A DNA stretch of 33,496 bases from a virus: positions 1 through 33,496 of IMG/VR virus record IMGVR_UViG_3300025466_001632. One strand, given 5' to 3'. Shown here in pieces: positions 6,719-14,070 of the stretch; position 1 is the first letter of the stretch, and the number at the start of each line of letters is the position of its first letter. The position numbers were made by a program, and so were the translations under genes. The notes under the pieces were generated by a model. The model saw only the letters and a list, made by a program, of their open reading frames with translations, was not told where the DNA came from and did not search any database.

Positions 6719-8137
6719 ATGGCGATTGAAAATGCGATTCTTGCGAATCTGGTATACAATGAAGAATACGCTCGTAAATGCATACCCTTTCTCAAAGAAG
6801 AATATTTCGCACCGCAGAGTGAAAAAGTTGTATTCCGACTCATCAAAGAATACGTAGATAAGTACAATGCATTTCCTTCCAAGGAAGCATTGGGTATTGA
6901 TCTTACACAACGGGATGGTATGGGCGATGAAATATTCAAGCAAGCGTGTTCGCTCATTAATGATTTCAAGCAAGACACCGAAACCAAAATTGATTGGCTC
7001 TTGGACCAGACAGAGAAATTCTGTCAAGACAAAGCAGTCTATAATGCGATCATGGCGTCAATCGGGATTCTTGATGACAGCACTGGGAAAACCTCAAAGG
7101 GCAGTATACCTCAAATCCTTTCGGACGCACTTGCTGTATCGTTTGACACGCACATTGGTCATGACTTCCTTGAAGATGCGGATTCACGCTATGACTTCTA
7201 CCACACCAAGGAAGTTAGGCTCCCATTCGACCTTGAATATTTCAACAAAGCCACGCAAGGTGGGTTGCCTCGGAAAACGCTAAACATTGCTCTGGCAGGT
7301 ACTGGCGTTGGTAAATCACTATTCATGTGTCATTGTGCAGCAGCTAATCTTGTCGGTGGCAAGAATGTGTTGTACATTACGTTGGAGATGGCGGAAGAAA
7401 AGATTGCAGAGCGTATTGACGCAAACCTGCTTGACACTCCTATTGATCAGCTAGCATTATTGCCAAAAGATATTTACGATAAAAAAGTCGCGCGTATTCG
7501 TAATAAAACTCAAGGTAAGCTAATTGTTAAGGAGTATCCTACAGCATGTGCAGGATCTGCTAACTTCCGTCATCTTCTCAACGAACTTCAACTGAAAAAG
7601 AAATTCGTACCAGATATTATTTACATCGACTATCTTAACATTTGTATGTCATCGAGGATTAAGCATGGAGCCAACGTCAATTCTTATACCCTTGTCAAAG
7701 CAATCGCAGAAGAACTACGAGGGCTTGCAGTGGAGTTCAATGTTCCTGTCGTCTCTGCGACTCAAACAACTCGAAGCGGGTATTCGAACAGCGACGTGGG
7801 ACTGGAAGATACATCAGAATCCTTTGGACTCCCAGCCACAGCTGATTTTATGTTTGCACTCATCGCGACCGAAGAGTGTAATGAACTCGGTCAAATCATG
7901 GTTAAACAGCTCAAGAATCGCTATAATGATCCAGGGAGCAATACTAAGTTTATGCTTGGTGTGGATCGCAGCAAGATGCGGCTTTACGATTGTGAGCAAT
8001 CCGCTCAGTCTGATCTTTTAGGAGGTCCAAAATCTAATAAATCTGTATTTGATAATAGCGATTTTGGTGACAAAGATAACGAAAGATCTAAACCAAAATC
8101 TAAATTTGATAGAAGTAAATTTCAAGGATTCAAATGA
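6719..8137 (+). CDS. 41: Replicative DNA helicase gp41 (DnaB family)
   Basis: A 472-residue hexameric 5'-3' helicase that works with primase gp61 at the fork. The N-terminal part has the T4 gp41-like start 'LVYNEEYARKCIPFLKEEYF'. The RecA-like domain has Walker A 'GTGVGKS' (about 194-200), 'YITLEMAEEKIAERID', Walker B 'DIIYIDYLNIC' and motif H4 'VVSATQTTRSGYSNS'. A Ser/Lys/Asp-rich tail follows. The ATG at 6719 is used; a TTG two codons upstream (6713) is possible. The ribosome site is weak (GGAT, 6707-6710). The gene overlaps the next one at ATGA, so both are translated from one message. Confidence 0.95.
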   Translation: MAIENAILANLVYNEEYARKCIPFLKEEYFAPQSEKVVFRLIKEYVDKYNAFPSKEALGIDLTQRDGMGDEIFKQACSLINDFKQDTETKIDWLLDQTEKFCQDKAVYNAIMASIGILDDSTGKTSKGSIPQILSDALAVSFDTHIGHDFLEDADSRYDFYHTKEVRLPFDLEYFNKATQGGLPRKTLNIALAGTGVGKSLFMCHCAAANLVGGKNVLYITLEMAEEKIAERIDANLLDTPIDQLALLPKDIYDKKVARIRNKTQGKLIVKEYPTACAGSANFRHLLNELQLKKKFVPDIIYIDYLNICMSSRIKHGANVNSYTLVKAIAEELRGLAVEFNVPVVSATQTTRSGYSNSDVGLEDTSESFGLPATADFMFALIATEECNELGQIMVKQLKNRYNDPGSNTKFMLGVDRSKMRLYDCEQSAQSDLLGGPKSNKSVFDNSDFGDKDNERSKPKSKFDRSKFQGFK

Positions 8138-8496
8138 ATATTGAAGACGTTGACTACGATACCAAGCTACTCGTTACTGAATGGGTGATGAAGCATATTG
8201 TCGAACACGCTCAGGAAGGCGGTTCGTACAGATACCTGATCTATAATCGTCTTCGGTTTAGTGCTGATGCATATGTTCCTCTGTGTGCAGATGGTCTTAC
8301 TATTTCCAATGAGTTTGATTTAAACTTGAGGGAAAATATTCGTGAAGCTGTTGTTGAAAACGATATGAGCAAGATCAAAGATATTATTGGTCTTTGTGAT
8401 GTTGAGGGTTGTAGCGACTATATTTCATCTGGATTTCCTACTGACAATGGATACCGCCGTACTTGTAGCAAGCATTATACGGAGTATAAAAAGTGA
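8134..8496 (+). CDS. Conserved phage protein with a C-terminal Cys/His cluster
   Basis: A 120-residue protein that overlaps gp41 by 4 nt. The N-terminal part includes 'YRYLIYNRLRFSADAYVPL' and 'LTISNEFDLN'. The C-terminus has Cys-x4-Cys followed by Cys-x2-His ('CDVEGCSDY...RRTCSKHYTEYK'), which could bind zinc. Similar small proteins follow gp41 in marine T4-like phages, as far as I recall; the function is unknown. The tight coupling to gp41 suggests use during replication. Confidence 0.75.
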   Translation: MNIEDVDYDTKLLVTEWVMKHIVEHAQEGGSYRYLIYNRLRFSADAYVPLCADGLTISNEFDLNLRENIREAVVENDMSKIKDIIGLCDVEGCSDYISSGFPTDNGYRRTCSKHYTEYKK

Positions 8497-8708
8497 GATA
8501 CTTTTGTTACAATGAAACAGGCGGCGAACGTGGTGAAACGCATATTGTTGTCACCATTTCCGAAGATGAGATTCGTGAAGATTATTGGGATCACTGGTAT
8601 TTTCTGATGTGTAAGAAATTCGGTAAAGAACACGTAGATAATAACTATAATTTTCAAGATTGTCTTGAAGATTGGATTATTGTTAACTGGGCATGGGAGA
8701 GCAACTAA
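8493..8708 (+). CDS. Conserved phage protein (DCLEDWIIVNWAW type)
   Basis: A 71-residue acidic, Trp-rich protein starting with GTG that overlaps the preceding stop codon (GTGA). The C-terminal half 'YWDHWYFLMCKKFGKEHV' plus 'NFQDCLEDWIIVNWAWE' matches a family of short hypothetical proteins that I recognise from cyanophages and related myoviruses. No function is known. It is translationally coupled to its neighbours on both sides. Confidence 0.75.
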   Translation: MRYFCYNETGGERGETHIVVTISEDEIREDYWDHWYFLMCKKFGKEHVDNNYNFQDCLEDWIIVNWAWESN

Positions 8709-8941
8709 TGAGCAAGTGTAAGATGAACTATAATCTTGTTGAAGGTAAAGATAAGTTGAATTACGATGTGCTTGAGGAGGCTACTAATCAAGTAATCGAC
8801 TCATTCCCAGGTGATAAGTTTAAAGAAGCGCGAGCATTCATGCGTCATTTGAACCTTGGTGGTGGTTTTGATGGGTTCACACCAACATTTATTTTAAAAA
8901 AAGTTGCTGAACCTATCAAAATAAGCTGTGCGCATGTATAA
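8708..8941 (+). CDS. Conserved phage protein (HLNLGGGFDGFTP type)
   Basis: A 77-residue protein. The ATG at 8708 has GGGAGA at 8695-8700, which favours it over an in-frame ATG at 8693. The central 'ARAFMRHLNLGGGFDGFTPTFILKKV' is the recognisable conserved part among T4-like marine phages; its function is unknown. It is the last gene of the gp41 run, and its TAA stop lies inside the late box that starts the RNA element described next. Confidence 0.75.
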   Translation: MSKCKMNYNLVEGKDKLNYDVLEEATNQVIDSFPGDKFKEARAFMRHLNLGGGFDGFTPTFILKKVAEPIKISCAHV

Positions 8942-8944
8942 ATA
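8937..8944 (+). promoter_or_regulatory. Late promoter box TATAAATA of the candidate small RNA
   Basis: An exact T4 late consensus. With the usual spacing the transcript would start near 8951, three bases before the first paired strand of the folded element. No gene with a ribosome site starts directly after it. Confidence 0.75.
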
Positions 8945-8950
8945 ATTACA

Positions 8951-9089
8951 AGAAATGATATGTTTTACGCTCAAACGTATGAGGCATGCGACTTTTATGG
9001 TCTAGGAATAGTTGAGAGAAAACGGTGGGGTTCCGCTCAACCATATCATTCTGCATTGGAGGGATGAGTCGAAAGGCTCATCCCTTTTT
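8951..9089 (+). ncRNA. Candidate structured small RNA (three-way junction plus terminator)
   Basis: This is the stretch between a perfect late promoter and a strong terminator. P1: AATGATATG (8954-8962) pairs perfectly over 9 bp with CATATCATT (9042-9050). P2: CGTATG (8976-8981) pairs with CATGCG (8985-8990) around a 3-nt loop. P3: GTTGAG (9011-9016) pairs with CTCAAC (9036-9041), with an inner CGG/CCG (9023-9025, 9033-9035). The 3' strand of P3 abuts P1, allowing coaxial stacking. The terminator stem follows 10 nt later. Size would be about 139 nt. The same stretch could encode a 35-residue peptide (8960-9067), but its leader would be only 9 nt and the start has no good ribosome site. The function is unknown. 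Confidence 0.6.
9061..9089 (+). terminator. Rho-independent terminator
   Basis: GGGATGAGTC (9061-9070) pairs with GGCTCATCCC (9075-9084) with one G-U pair, capped by a GAAA tetraloop and followed by TTTTT (9085-9089). It is the clearest intrinsic terminator in the window. It separates the replication block and the RNA candidate from the late gene block. Confidence 0.92.
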
Positions 9090-9094
9090 CTTTG

Positions 9095-9102
9095 CCTAAA
9101 TA
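9095..9102 (+). promoter_or_regulatory. Late-promoter-like box CCTAAATA
   Basis: CCTAAATA is two bases from TATAAATA and follows directly after the terminator, 27 nt upstream of the GTG at 9129, with AGGAG at 9115-9119. Its position makes it the most likely start of the next transcript. Confidence 0.45.
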
Positions 9103-9128
9103 TCTAATAAAATTAGGAGAGTTTTTTA

Positions 9129-10049
9129 GTGGCTTCCAATACAGACCAAGCTGACATTAATGAAATTTTATTAGGATATTTTCTTGCTGGAAGTAAATGG
9201 ACAAGCTTGGGTAATGATGCGAAAAAACAACATGATACAAAAGCTAAATTGTTAACTGATGATGAATATAAACAACAATCTGGCAGAGCTGAAGTTATGG
9301 CGAAAGATGTTATTGTTTGGGCTAAGGCAAATGGTTATAAAGGCAGTATAACCAAAGTTTGGTGGACTGCACGTCCTGGTAGTTTATCTGAAGCTGTTGA
9401 AAGAACTGTTGATCAAAGAAAAAATCCAACAGATATTTTAATTAAATATTCTAGTGGACCAGCAAATGGGTTTCTTGGTATATCTGCAAAATCAACGAAA
9501 GGCAAAACTGACATTGGTTTCAAGAATCCTGGTCTTGGTACAGTTGAAAAAGCATTACAAATTCAATTGAAAATAATTGATGATAAAGCAATCGCAGCCG
9601 TGATTAAGAAATTTGATTTACCAGCATCAGCTGATGCAAGAAAACAGATGATTCGAAAAAATCCTCACATTCAAGCTAAAACAGAAGAAATGGGTAAGAA
9701 AGTTCTGAGCGATATTAGAGATAAATTTCTTACTAAGTTGCTTTCATTAAAACCAAAAGAATTGATGGATTATATTCTAACATATTGGGTAGATTCATCA
9801 TCTGAATTGTATCCTCCTTATATCAAAGCAACAGGCATGGGTTCGAAACCACCATTCACTTCGAAAGTTGATGATCCTCTTAAGAATGATAAATTAACTT
9901 ATTTGACAACAAAGAAAATAACATTGTCTAAAGTAGGTAATGAATCTATTGGTGTTAAAGCAGGAGATAAACAGATTCTGAAGATGCGAGTAAAATATGA
10001 ATCTGAAAAATTAGCTAGTTCTGTTAAACTTTCTGGCGACCCTTGGTAA
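9129..10049 (+). CDS. Protein of unknown function, possibly PD-(D/E)XK nuclease-like
   Basis: A 306-residue protein starting with GTG; the ribosome site is AGGAG. No family is recognised with certainty. A segment 'NPTDILIKYSSG' (Asp about 102) is followed 17 residues later by 'GISAKST' (Lys about 121) and then 'KTDIGFKNPGLGT'. The PTD...SAK spacing resembles the core of PD-(D/E)XK nucleases, which would be a DNA-cutting role, but this is only a pattern match. The N-terminal part 'DINEILLGYFLAGSKW' and the Lys-rich C-terminal half have no clear motif, and there is no signal peptide or membrane segment. It is the first gene of the late block. Confidence 0.85.
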   Translation: MASNTDQADINEILLGYFLAGSKWTSLGNDAKKQHDTKAKLLTDDEYKQQSGRAEVMAKDVIVWAKANGYKGSITKVWWTARPGSLSEAVERTVDQRKNPTDILIKYSSGPANGFLGISAKSTKGKTDIGFKNPGLGTVEKALQIQLKIIDDKAIAAVIKKFDLPASADARKQMIRKNPHIQAKTEEMGKKVLSDIRDKFLTKLLSLKPKELMDYILTYWVDSSSELYPPYIKATGMGSKPPFTSKVDDPLKNDKLTYLTTKKITLSKVGNESIGVKAGDKQILKMRVKYESEKLASSVKLSGDPW

Positions 10050-10050
10050 A

Positions 10051-10058
10051 TATAAATA
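10051..10058 (+). promoter_or_regulatory. Late promoter box TATAAATA
   Basis: An exact late consensus directly after the stop codon of the preceding gene and 18 nt before the ATG at 10076. The usual offset places the transcript start near 10065. Confidence 0.75.
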
Positions 10059-10075
10059 ATCAAAAAAGGCATTAC

Positions 10076-12241
10076 ATGATTAACTTTAAATCTTTCATAA
10101 CAGAATCACTTGACGTAGAAAAGCTCCAGCATCTTGAGCATGCAGAGGATCATCTCATTCATGGTGGTCACGAAGGTGTTGGTCATGTTGCCTCAACATT
10201 GTCAGACGTATATGATTTCCTAAACGGTAAGAAAACAAAGACTCGTATTACTACCAAGTTCGATGGTGCTCCCTCACTTGTGTTCGGTGTTAATCCAGAG
10301 AATGGTAAATTCTTTGTTGCTTCGAAGTCTGCTTTCAATAAGACACCAAAGATCAATTACACAGCCGATGATATTGAACGTAATCATGGACATGCTCCTG
10401 GATTAGTTGCGAAACTTAAGCTTGCTCTTAAAGAACTACCAAAGGTTATGCCGAAAGAAGGTGGTGTATATCAGGGCGACGTAATGTATGGAAAAGATGA
10501 TGTTTCTGTTAAAGATGGTAAAGTCAATTTTACACCTAATACGATCACTTATGGCTCTAAAGAAGATTCAGCTGCTGGTCGTCGTGTTGCTGCTTCCAAT
10601 TTCGGTATTGTTGTTCATACAAAATATACTGGCAAAACATTAGCTGACATGAAGGCTGGCTTTGATGTTGATCAGAGTAAATTTCAGAAAGATCCAGCTG
10701 TCAATATGATCAGCCCAGAGCTAACTGATCCTGGCAAGTTTCCTTCTATCAATAAAAAAGAATACGAAAAGAATATCGAAGATGCTACCAAGATGATGGA
10801 AGATATTCATCATGATACGCTCGATAAAGTTAAGCAACAAGATGTTCTTATTAAGACTCATATCAATCAGCACGTGCGTGCAGGAACAGCAATTACTGTT
10901 AAGAGCTACCTTAAGTTTCTCCAAGAGAAAATGGATAAGGATGTAGCCTCTGTTAAGACGGAAGCTGCTAAACAGAAAAAGCAGGAATACTATCAAGAGC
11001 GTATCGATGCTGTCAACAAAGATAAAGACGAGTTCGAAAAAGTATTCAAGATGCATGCTGCTGTTCAGAGAGCAAAAGATGCTCTTGTTAGTGGTTTGGC
11101 TAATACTCCAGGTGAATTTGAAACAACAATTGGTGGTAAGCCAACAAAGCCTGAAGGTTTCGTTGCTATTAAGAATGGTCGCCCAACAAAACTAGTTGAT
11201 CGTGCTGAGTTTAGCCGATTGAATTTTGCTCAGGGTGCATTCCAGAAGGCAGCTGCAGCAGAAGAAATTGCTGGTGAGCCACCAGAAGATACTCCATTGA
11301 ACCCAGCTGTATTGTCATTCGGACGCATGAATCCACCTACCTCTGGTCATGGCGTACTAGTTGGTAAGGTGCAGGAAATTGCCAAGGAACAAAAGGCAAA
11401 GCACCGTATTGTTCTCTCGCGCTCGCAGGATCCAGAGAAGAATCCACTTGCACCAGAAGAAAAGTTAAAGCATGCCAAGCGTATGTTCCAAGGCGCAAAT
11501 ATTGAAGTTGCTGATCAGAGCGAACCAACTATCATTCATCAGTTGAAGAAGCTCGAAAAAGAAGGTCATGATCAGGTTACTGTGGTTGTTGGTTCTGATC
11601 GTGTCGAAGAGTTCCAGAAGCTTCTTACTGCTCAAAATGGCAAAGACTTCAAGTTTAAAAAGATCCAAGTTGTATCTGCTGGTCAACGTGATCCAGATGC
11701 TGAAGGTGATGTTGGTATGTCAGCTTCGAAGATGCGTGCACATGCCATGGGTAATAAGTTTGGTGAGTTCAAGAAAGGACTACCAACAACACTTCATCCA
11801 GAGCATCAGAAAGAATTATTCCATGCTGTCAGACAGGCTATGGATATTAAAATCGACCAGCATACTCCTGGTATCTCATTAGCTCGTTATGCTAAAAGAA
11901 ATGATAAAGTTGGTGAACGTGCTCGTAAGGAACAAGAGCGTCGTTTAAAAATTAAAGAAATGGAAAAGGTAGCATCAAAAAGAACTAAATCACTTACCAA
12001 ACTTGTTGCTAAGAAACCAATCAAAGAAGAACAAATGACTTCTGGTGGTGGAGATGTGCGTGGTCTTGGTTATGTTACTGGTGATCCAGGTGGTTCATTA
12101 AATACTTGGACTGCTCTTAATGCATCAGATGCTGATACAAAAAATGATTTGTTAAACCAGCTGAAAAAAGATTTTCATGATTCATTACATGCCAATGCTC
12201 CTGCAACACCAAAAACAGCTGCAGTAAAAGGTAAGAAGTAA
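10076..12241 (+). CDS. Two-domain protein: ligase-like domain plus nucleotidyltransferase
   Basis: About 721 residues. The ATG at 10076 (MINFKSFITES) is chosen because the late box lies between it and an upstream in-frame start. The N-terminal domain has 'TTKFDGAPSLVFG' (Lys61-x-Asp-Gly), the adenylation motif of nucleic-acid ligases, and 'GVYQGDVMYGKDDV' resembling a later ligase motif. A coiled-coil, Lys/Glu-rich linker (about 240-350) leads to a nucleotidyltransferase domain. That domain has 'GRMNPPTSGH' (about 416-425, HxGH type) and 'SASKMRAHA' (about 548, ISSTxxR type), as in NMN or pantetheine adenylyltransferases. The tail is Lys-rich. Both domains transfer AMP-like groups, so NAD or RNA-end chemistry is plausible; the substrate is unknown. 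Confidence 0.85.
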   Translation: MINFKSFITESLDVEKLQHLEHAEDHLIHGGHEGVGHVASTLSDVYDFLNGKKTKTRITTKFDGAPSLVFGVNPENGKFFVASKSAFNKTPKINYTADDIERNHGHAPGLVAKLKLALKELPKVMPKEGGVYQGDVMYGKDDVSVKDGKVNFTPNTITYGSKEDSAAGRRVAASNFGIVVHTKYTGKTLADMKAGFDVDQSKFQKDPAVNMISPELTDPGKFPSINKKEYEKNIEDATKMMEDIHHDTLDKVKQQDVLIKTHINQHVRAGTAITVKSYLKFLQEKMDKDVASVKTEAAKQKKQEYYQERIDAVNKDKDEFEKVFKMHAAVQRAKDALVSGLANTPGEFETTIGGKPTKPEGFVAIKNGRPTKLVDRAEFSRLNFAQGAFQKAAAAEEIAGEPPEDTPLNPAVLSFGRMNPPTSGHGVLVGKVQEIAKEQKAKHRIVLSRSQDPEKNPLAPEEKLKHAKRMFQGANIEVADQSEPTIIHQLKKLEKEGHDQVTVVVGSDRVEEFQKLLTAQNGKDFKFKKIQVVSAGQRDPDAEGDVGMSASKMRAHAMGNKFGEFKKGLPTTLHPEHQKELFHAVRQAMDIKIDQHTPGISLARYAKRNDKVGERARKEQERRLKIKEMEKVASKRTKSLTKLVAKKPIKEEQMTSGGGDVRGLGYVTGDPGGSLNTWTALNASDADTKNDLLNQLKKDFHDSLHANAPATPKTAAVKGKK

Positions 12242-12247
12242 TAAATA
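12240..12247 (+). promoter_or_regulatory. Late-promoter-like box AATAAATA
   Basis: One base from TATAAATA, at the stop codon of the preceding gene. It leaves an untranslated leader of about 60 nt before the ATG at 12314, in which I see no convincing structure. Confidence 0.5.
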
Positions 12248-12313
12248 GAAAGTTAGTGCAGAAAGCTATGGCAATCCTGCAATTGTTCTTGGTTAAGCCT
12301 ATGGGAAACACCA

Positions 12314-12973
12314 ATGTTAAAAAAAGATACATGTCTCCGCTCTAGTCCTCAGCTAGTTTTTGTAGAGCAACAAGGGGTTGCCGTAGCCCTGTCATCTAAA
12401 CAAATCATTTCACTTTACAAGAAGTCTGAAAACTCCAATATACCTTTTGATGCTTTGAAAGAAGTATACAGCAGAGGGTATAATGAAAGTTTGTCGGAGC
12501 AGGTTGCATTTGACCGTGTTAATTCTTTTATCGCCAAAGGAGCCGCTTGGGATATGGACAAAGATATAGTTGAAAAGCGTGGACTTTGGGATAATATCCA
12601 TGCAAAAAGAGAACGCATCAAACATGGTTCGGGCGAACATATGCGCAAGCCTGGAGCCAAAGGTGCACCTACTACTGCAGCATTAAAAGCATCACAGTCA
12701 GAAGAATATACTGGCGCTGAGAAGACAACTACTAATTTTGTTGATCCAGCTAGTCGATTTACTGGCACTACAACATTGACTGACATTTATAAGAATATGA
12801 CTCCAGGTCAAGGTAAAGCACAAACTATCAAGCGTGTTGTAAAAGAATTAAATGTTCGTGATGCTGCTGGTAAAATGCATCATTTAAACAAAGTTGCTAT
12901 TCGCATGGCTGATGGTTCTATTCAAATGAAAGATCCAGGTAAAAGCGGTAGTTCAGGCGGAGGTGGAAAATGA
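12314..12973 (+). CDS. Conserved T4-like phage protein, probably virion or assembly related
   Basis: A 219-residue protein. The region 'IISLYKKSENSNIPFDALKEVYSRGY...AFDRVNSFIAKG' (about 28-75) is a short module that I recognise from several marine T4-like phage proteins. It is followed by 'RGLWDNIHAKRERIKHGSGEHMRKPGAKGAPT' (about 85-116), also typical. The C-terminus is Gly/Ser/Lys-rich. The exact function is unknown. The start is uncertain: GGGA at 12303-12306 is the only ribosome-like site, and residues before about 25 look unlike the rest. It overlaps the next gene at ATGA. Confidence 0.8.
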   Translation: MLKKDTCLRSSPQLVFVEQQGVAVALSSKQIISLYKKSENSNIPFDALKEVYSRGYNESLSEQVAFDRVNSFIAKGAAWDMDKDIVEKRGLWDNIHAKRERIKHGSGEHMRKPGAKGAPTTAALKASQSEEYTGAEKTTTNFVDPASRFTGTTTLTDIYKNMTPGQGKAQTIKRVVKELNVRDAAGKMHHLNKVAIRMADGSIQMKDPGKSGSSGGGGK

Positions 12974-13266
12974 TTCGTTTTAAAGATTTTATTGCCGAAG
13001 ATTGGCAGAAGAGCAAATACAAGAATCCAGAAGGTGGTTTGACACAGGCTGGTGTTAATGCATATCGTCGCGAACATCCAGGTAGCAAGTTGAAGACAGC
13101 TGTTACTACTGAACCATCTAAGCTTAAAAAAGGTTCAAAGGCAGCTAATCGTCGCAAGTCATTCTGCGCTCGTATGAGTGGAATGAAGAAACGTTTGACA
13201 TCAGCTAAAACAGCTAATGATCCAGATTCACGTATCAATAAATCACTTAGAAAATGGCATTGTTGA
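12970..13266 (+). CDS. DUF6321-like basic phage protein
   Basis: A 98-residue, very basic protein starting 'MIRFKDFIAEDW'. The core 'GGLTQAGVNAYRREHPGSKLKTAVT' and 'KGSKAANRRKSFCARMSGMKKRL', ending 'SLRKWHC', match the DUF6321 family of short phage proteins. The charge suggests nucleic-acid contact, perhaps inside the capsid, but the function is not established. The start overlaps the preceding gene by 4 nt. Confidence 0.85.
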   Translation: MIRFKDFIAEDWQKSKYKNPEGGLTQAGVNAYRREHPGSKLKTAVTTEPSKLKKGSKAANRRKSFCARMSGMKKRLTSAKTANDPDSRINKSLRKWHC

Positions 13267-13270
13267 TATT

Positions 13271-13278
13271 GATAAATA
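13271..13278 (+). promoter_or_regulatory. Late promoter box GATAAATA within a small inverted repeat
   Basis: GATAAATA lies 25 nt upstream of the ATG at 13304, with GGAG as ribosome site. It is embedded in GATATT (13265-13270) / AATATC (13275-13280), a 6-bp inverted repeat that overlaps the box. Confidence 0.55.
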
Positions 13279-13303
13279 TCATTATTAACTGAAGGAGAAA
13301 AAC

Positions 13304-13624
13304 ATGAACACAATTATTGGAATTATTTTAATTGCATTTGGTGGATACGTTCTCTACAAGATGCTCGTAAAGAAAGAAACAGTCGTACAAGCAGCTGAAG
13401 AAGCTGCTGTGGAAGTTGTTGCTGAAGTTAAGAAAGAAGCACCAGTGGTAGTTGCTGCTGTCGTTGCTGAAGTAAAAAAAGAAGCACCTATTGTTCAGGC
13501 AGTAGTTGAAAAAGAGCTACCAGTTGTTGAAGCAAAAGCCAAGGCTGTTGAAGCTGTGGTTGAAGCAAAGGCAGTTAAGTTAGCAGCTGCAGTTAAGAAA
13601 AAGACAAAGAAAAGAGTAAAGTAA
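13304..13624 (+). CDS. Membrane-anchored Ala/Val/Glu/Lys-rich protein
   Basis: A 106-residue protein with one N-terminal membrane segment ('IIGIILIAFGGYVLYKML', about 4-21). A low-complexity stretch follows with repeats of the type 'VVAEVKKEAPVV' (about 38-80), then a basic C-terminus 'AAVKKKTKKRVK'. The repeats are probably helical or coiled coil. The Lys-rich tail recalls histone-H1-like tails and could touch DNA, but this is inference. It is followed after 1 nt by the Dps gene, so the two are expressed together from the late box. No family is recognised. Confidence 0.75.
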   Translation: MNTIIGIILIAFGGYVLYKMLVKKETVVQAAEEAAVEVVAEVKKEAPVVVAAVVAEVKKEAPIVQAVVEKELPVVEAKAKAVEAVVEAKAVKLAAAVKKKTKKRVK

Positions 13625-13625
13625 G

Positions 13626-14060
13626 ATGGAACAACTCATTGAACAGATGAAAGTATGTCAAGCAAGCACTTTTGCTTTCTATCTTAAGGCACATGCTTTC
13701 CATTGGAATGTAGAGGGTCCAAATTTTCCAGCATATCATAAGTTCTTTAAAAGCATTTATGAAGATGCATTTGATGCCGTTGATACACTTGCTGAAGAAA
13801 TTCGTGCGCTCGATGCATATGCTCCAGGCTCTTTTATGAGATTCACTGAGTTGTCCGTTGTTAAAGATGAAGTAAATATTCCACCTGCTTTATCAATGGT
13901 AGCTAAATTACAAGAAGACAATCAGAAGCTAATCGGTATTTTGACTACTGCTTATGAGCTAGCTGAAAAGAATAAGAAGTGTGGCTTATCAAATATTTTA
14001 CAGGACAGAATTGATAAACACAATAAGACTAATTGGATGCTCAAAGCCACAATCAAATAG
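13626..14060 (+). CDS. dps: Dps-like ferritin (DNA-binding mini-ferritin)
   Basis: A 144-residue four-helix ferritin-like protein. Dps forms 12-mers that oxidise and store iron with peroxide and can bind DNA. The intersubunit ferroxidase ligands are all present with the family spacing: His26, His38, Asp53 and Glu57 in 'HAFHWNVEGPNFPAYHKFF' and 'DAVDTLAEEIRAL'. The N-terminal tail is short, so DNA binding through a Lys-rich tail is not evident. The start ATG is 1 nt after the preceding stop region; that gene encodes a Lys-rich membrane protein. Dps homologues are uncommon in T4-like phages. Possible roles are protection of phage DNA from oxidative damage or a structural role; neither is shown here. 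Confidence 0.88.
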   Translation: MEQLIEQMKVCQASTFAFYLKAHAFHWNVEGPNFPAYHKFFKSIYEDAFDAVDTLAEEIRALDAYAPGSFMRFTELSVVKDEVNIPPALSMVAKLQEDNQKLIGILTTAYELAEKNKKCGLSNILQDRIDKHNKTNWMLKATIK

Positions 14061-14070
14061 GATTAATTAA

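Noticed and set aside
6603-6857. 84-residue reading frame between the gene-40-position protein and gp41
   Set aside because: More than half of it overlaps the conserved gp41 N-terminus in another frame, it has no ribosome site, and its C-terminal half is Lys/Arg/Ser-rich in the way of shadow frames. The hairpin in the gap is kept as a separate feature.
8960-9067. 35-residue reading frame (MFYAQTYEACDFYG...) inside the RNA candidate
   Set aside because: It looks protein-like, but the predicted transcript would leave a 9-nt leader without a ribosome site, and the stop lies in the terminator stem. It remains the main alternative to the RNA reading.
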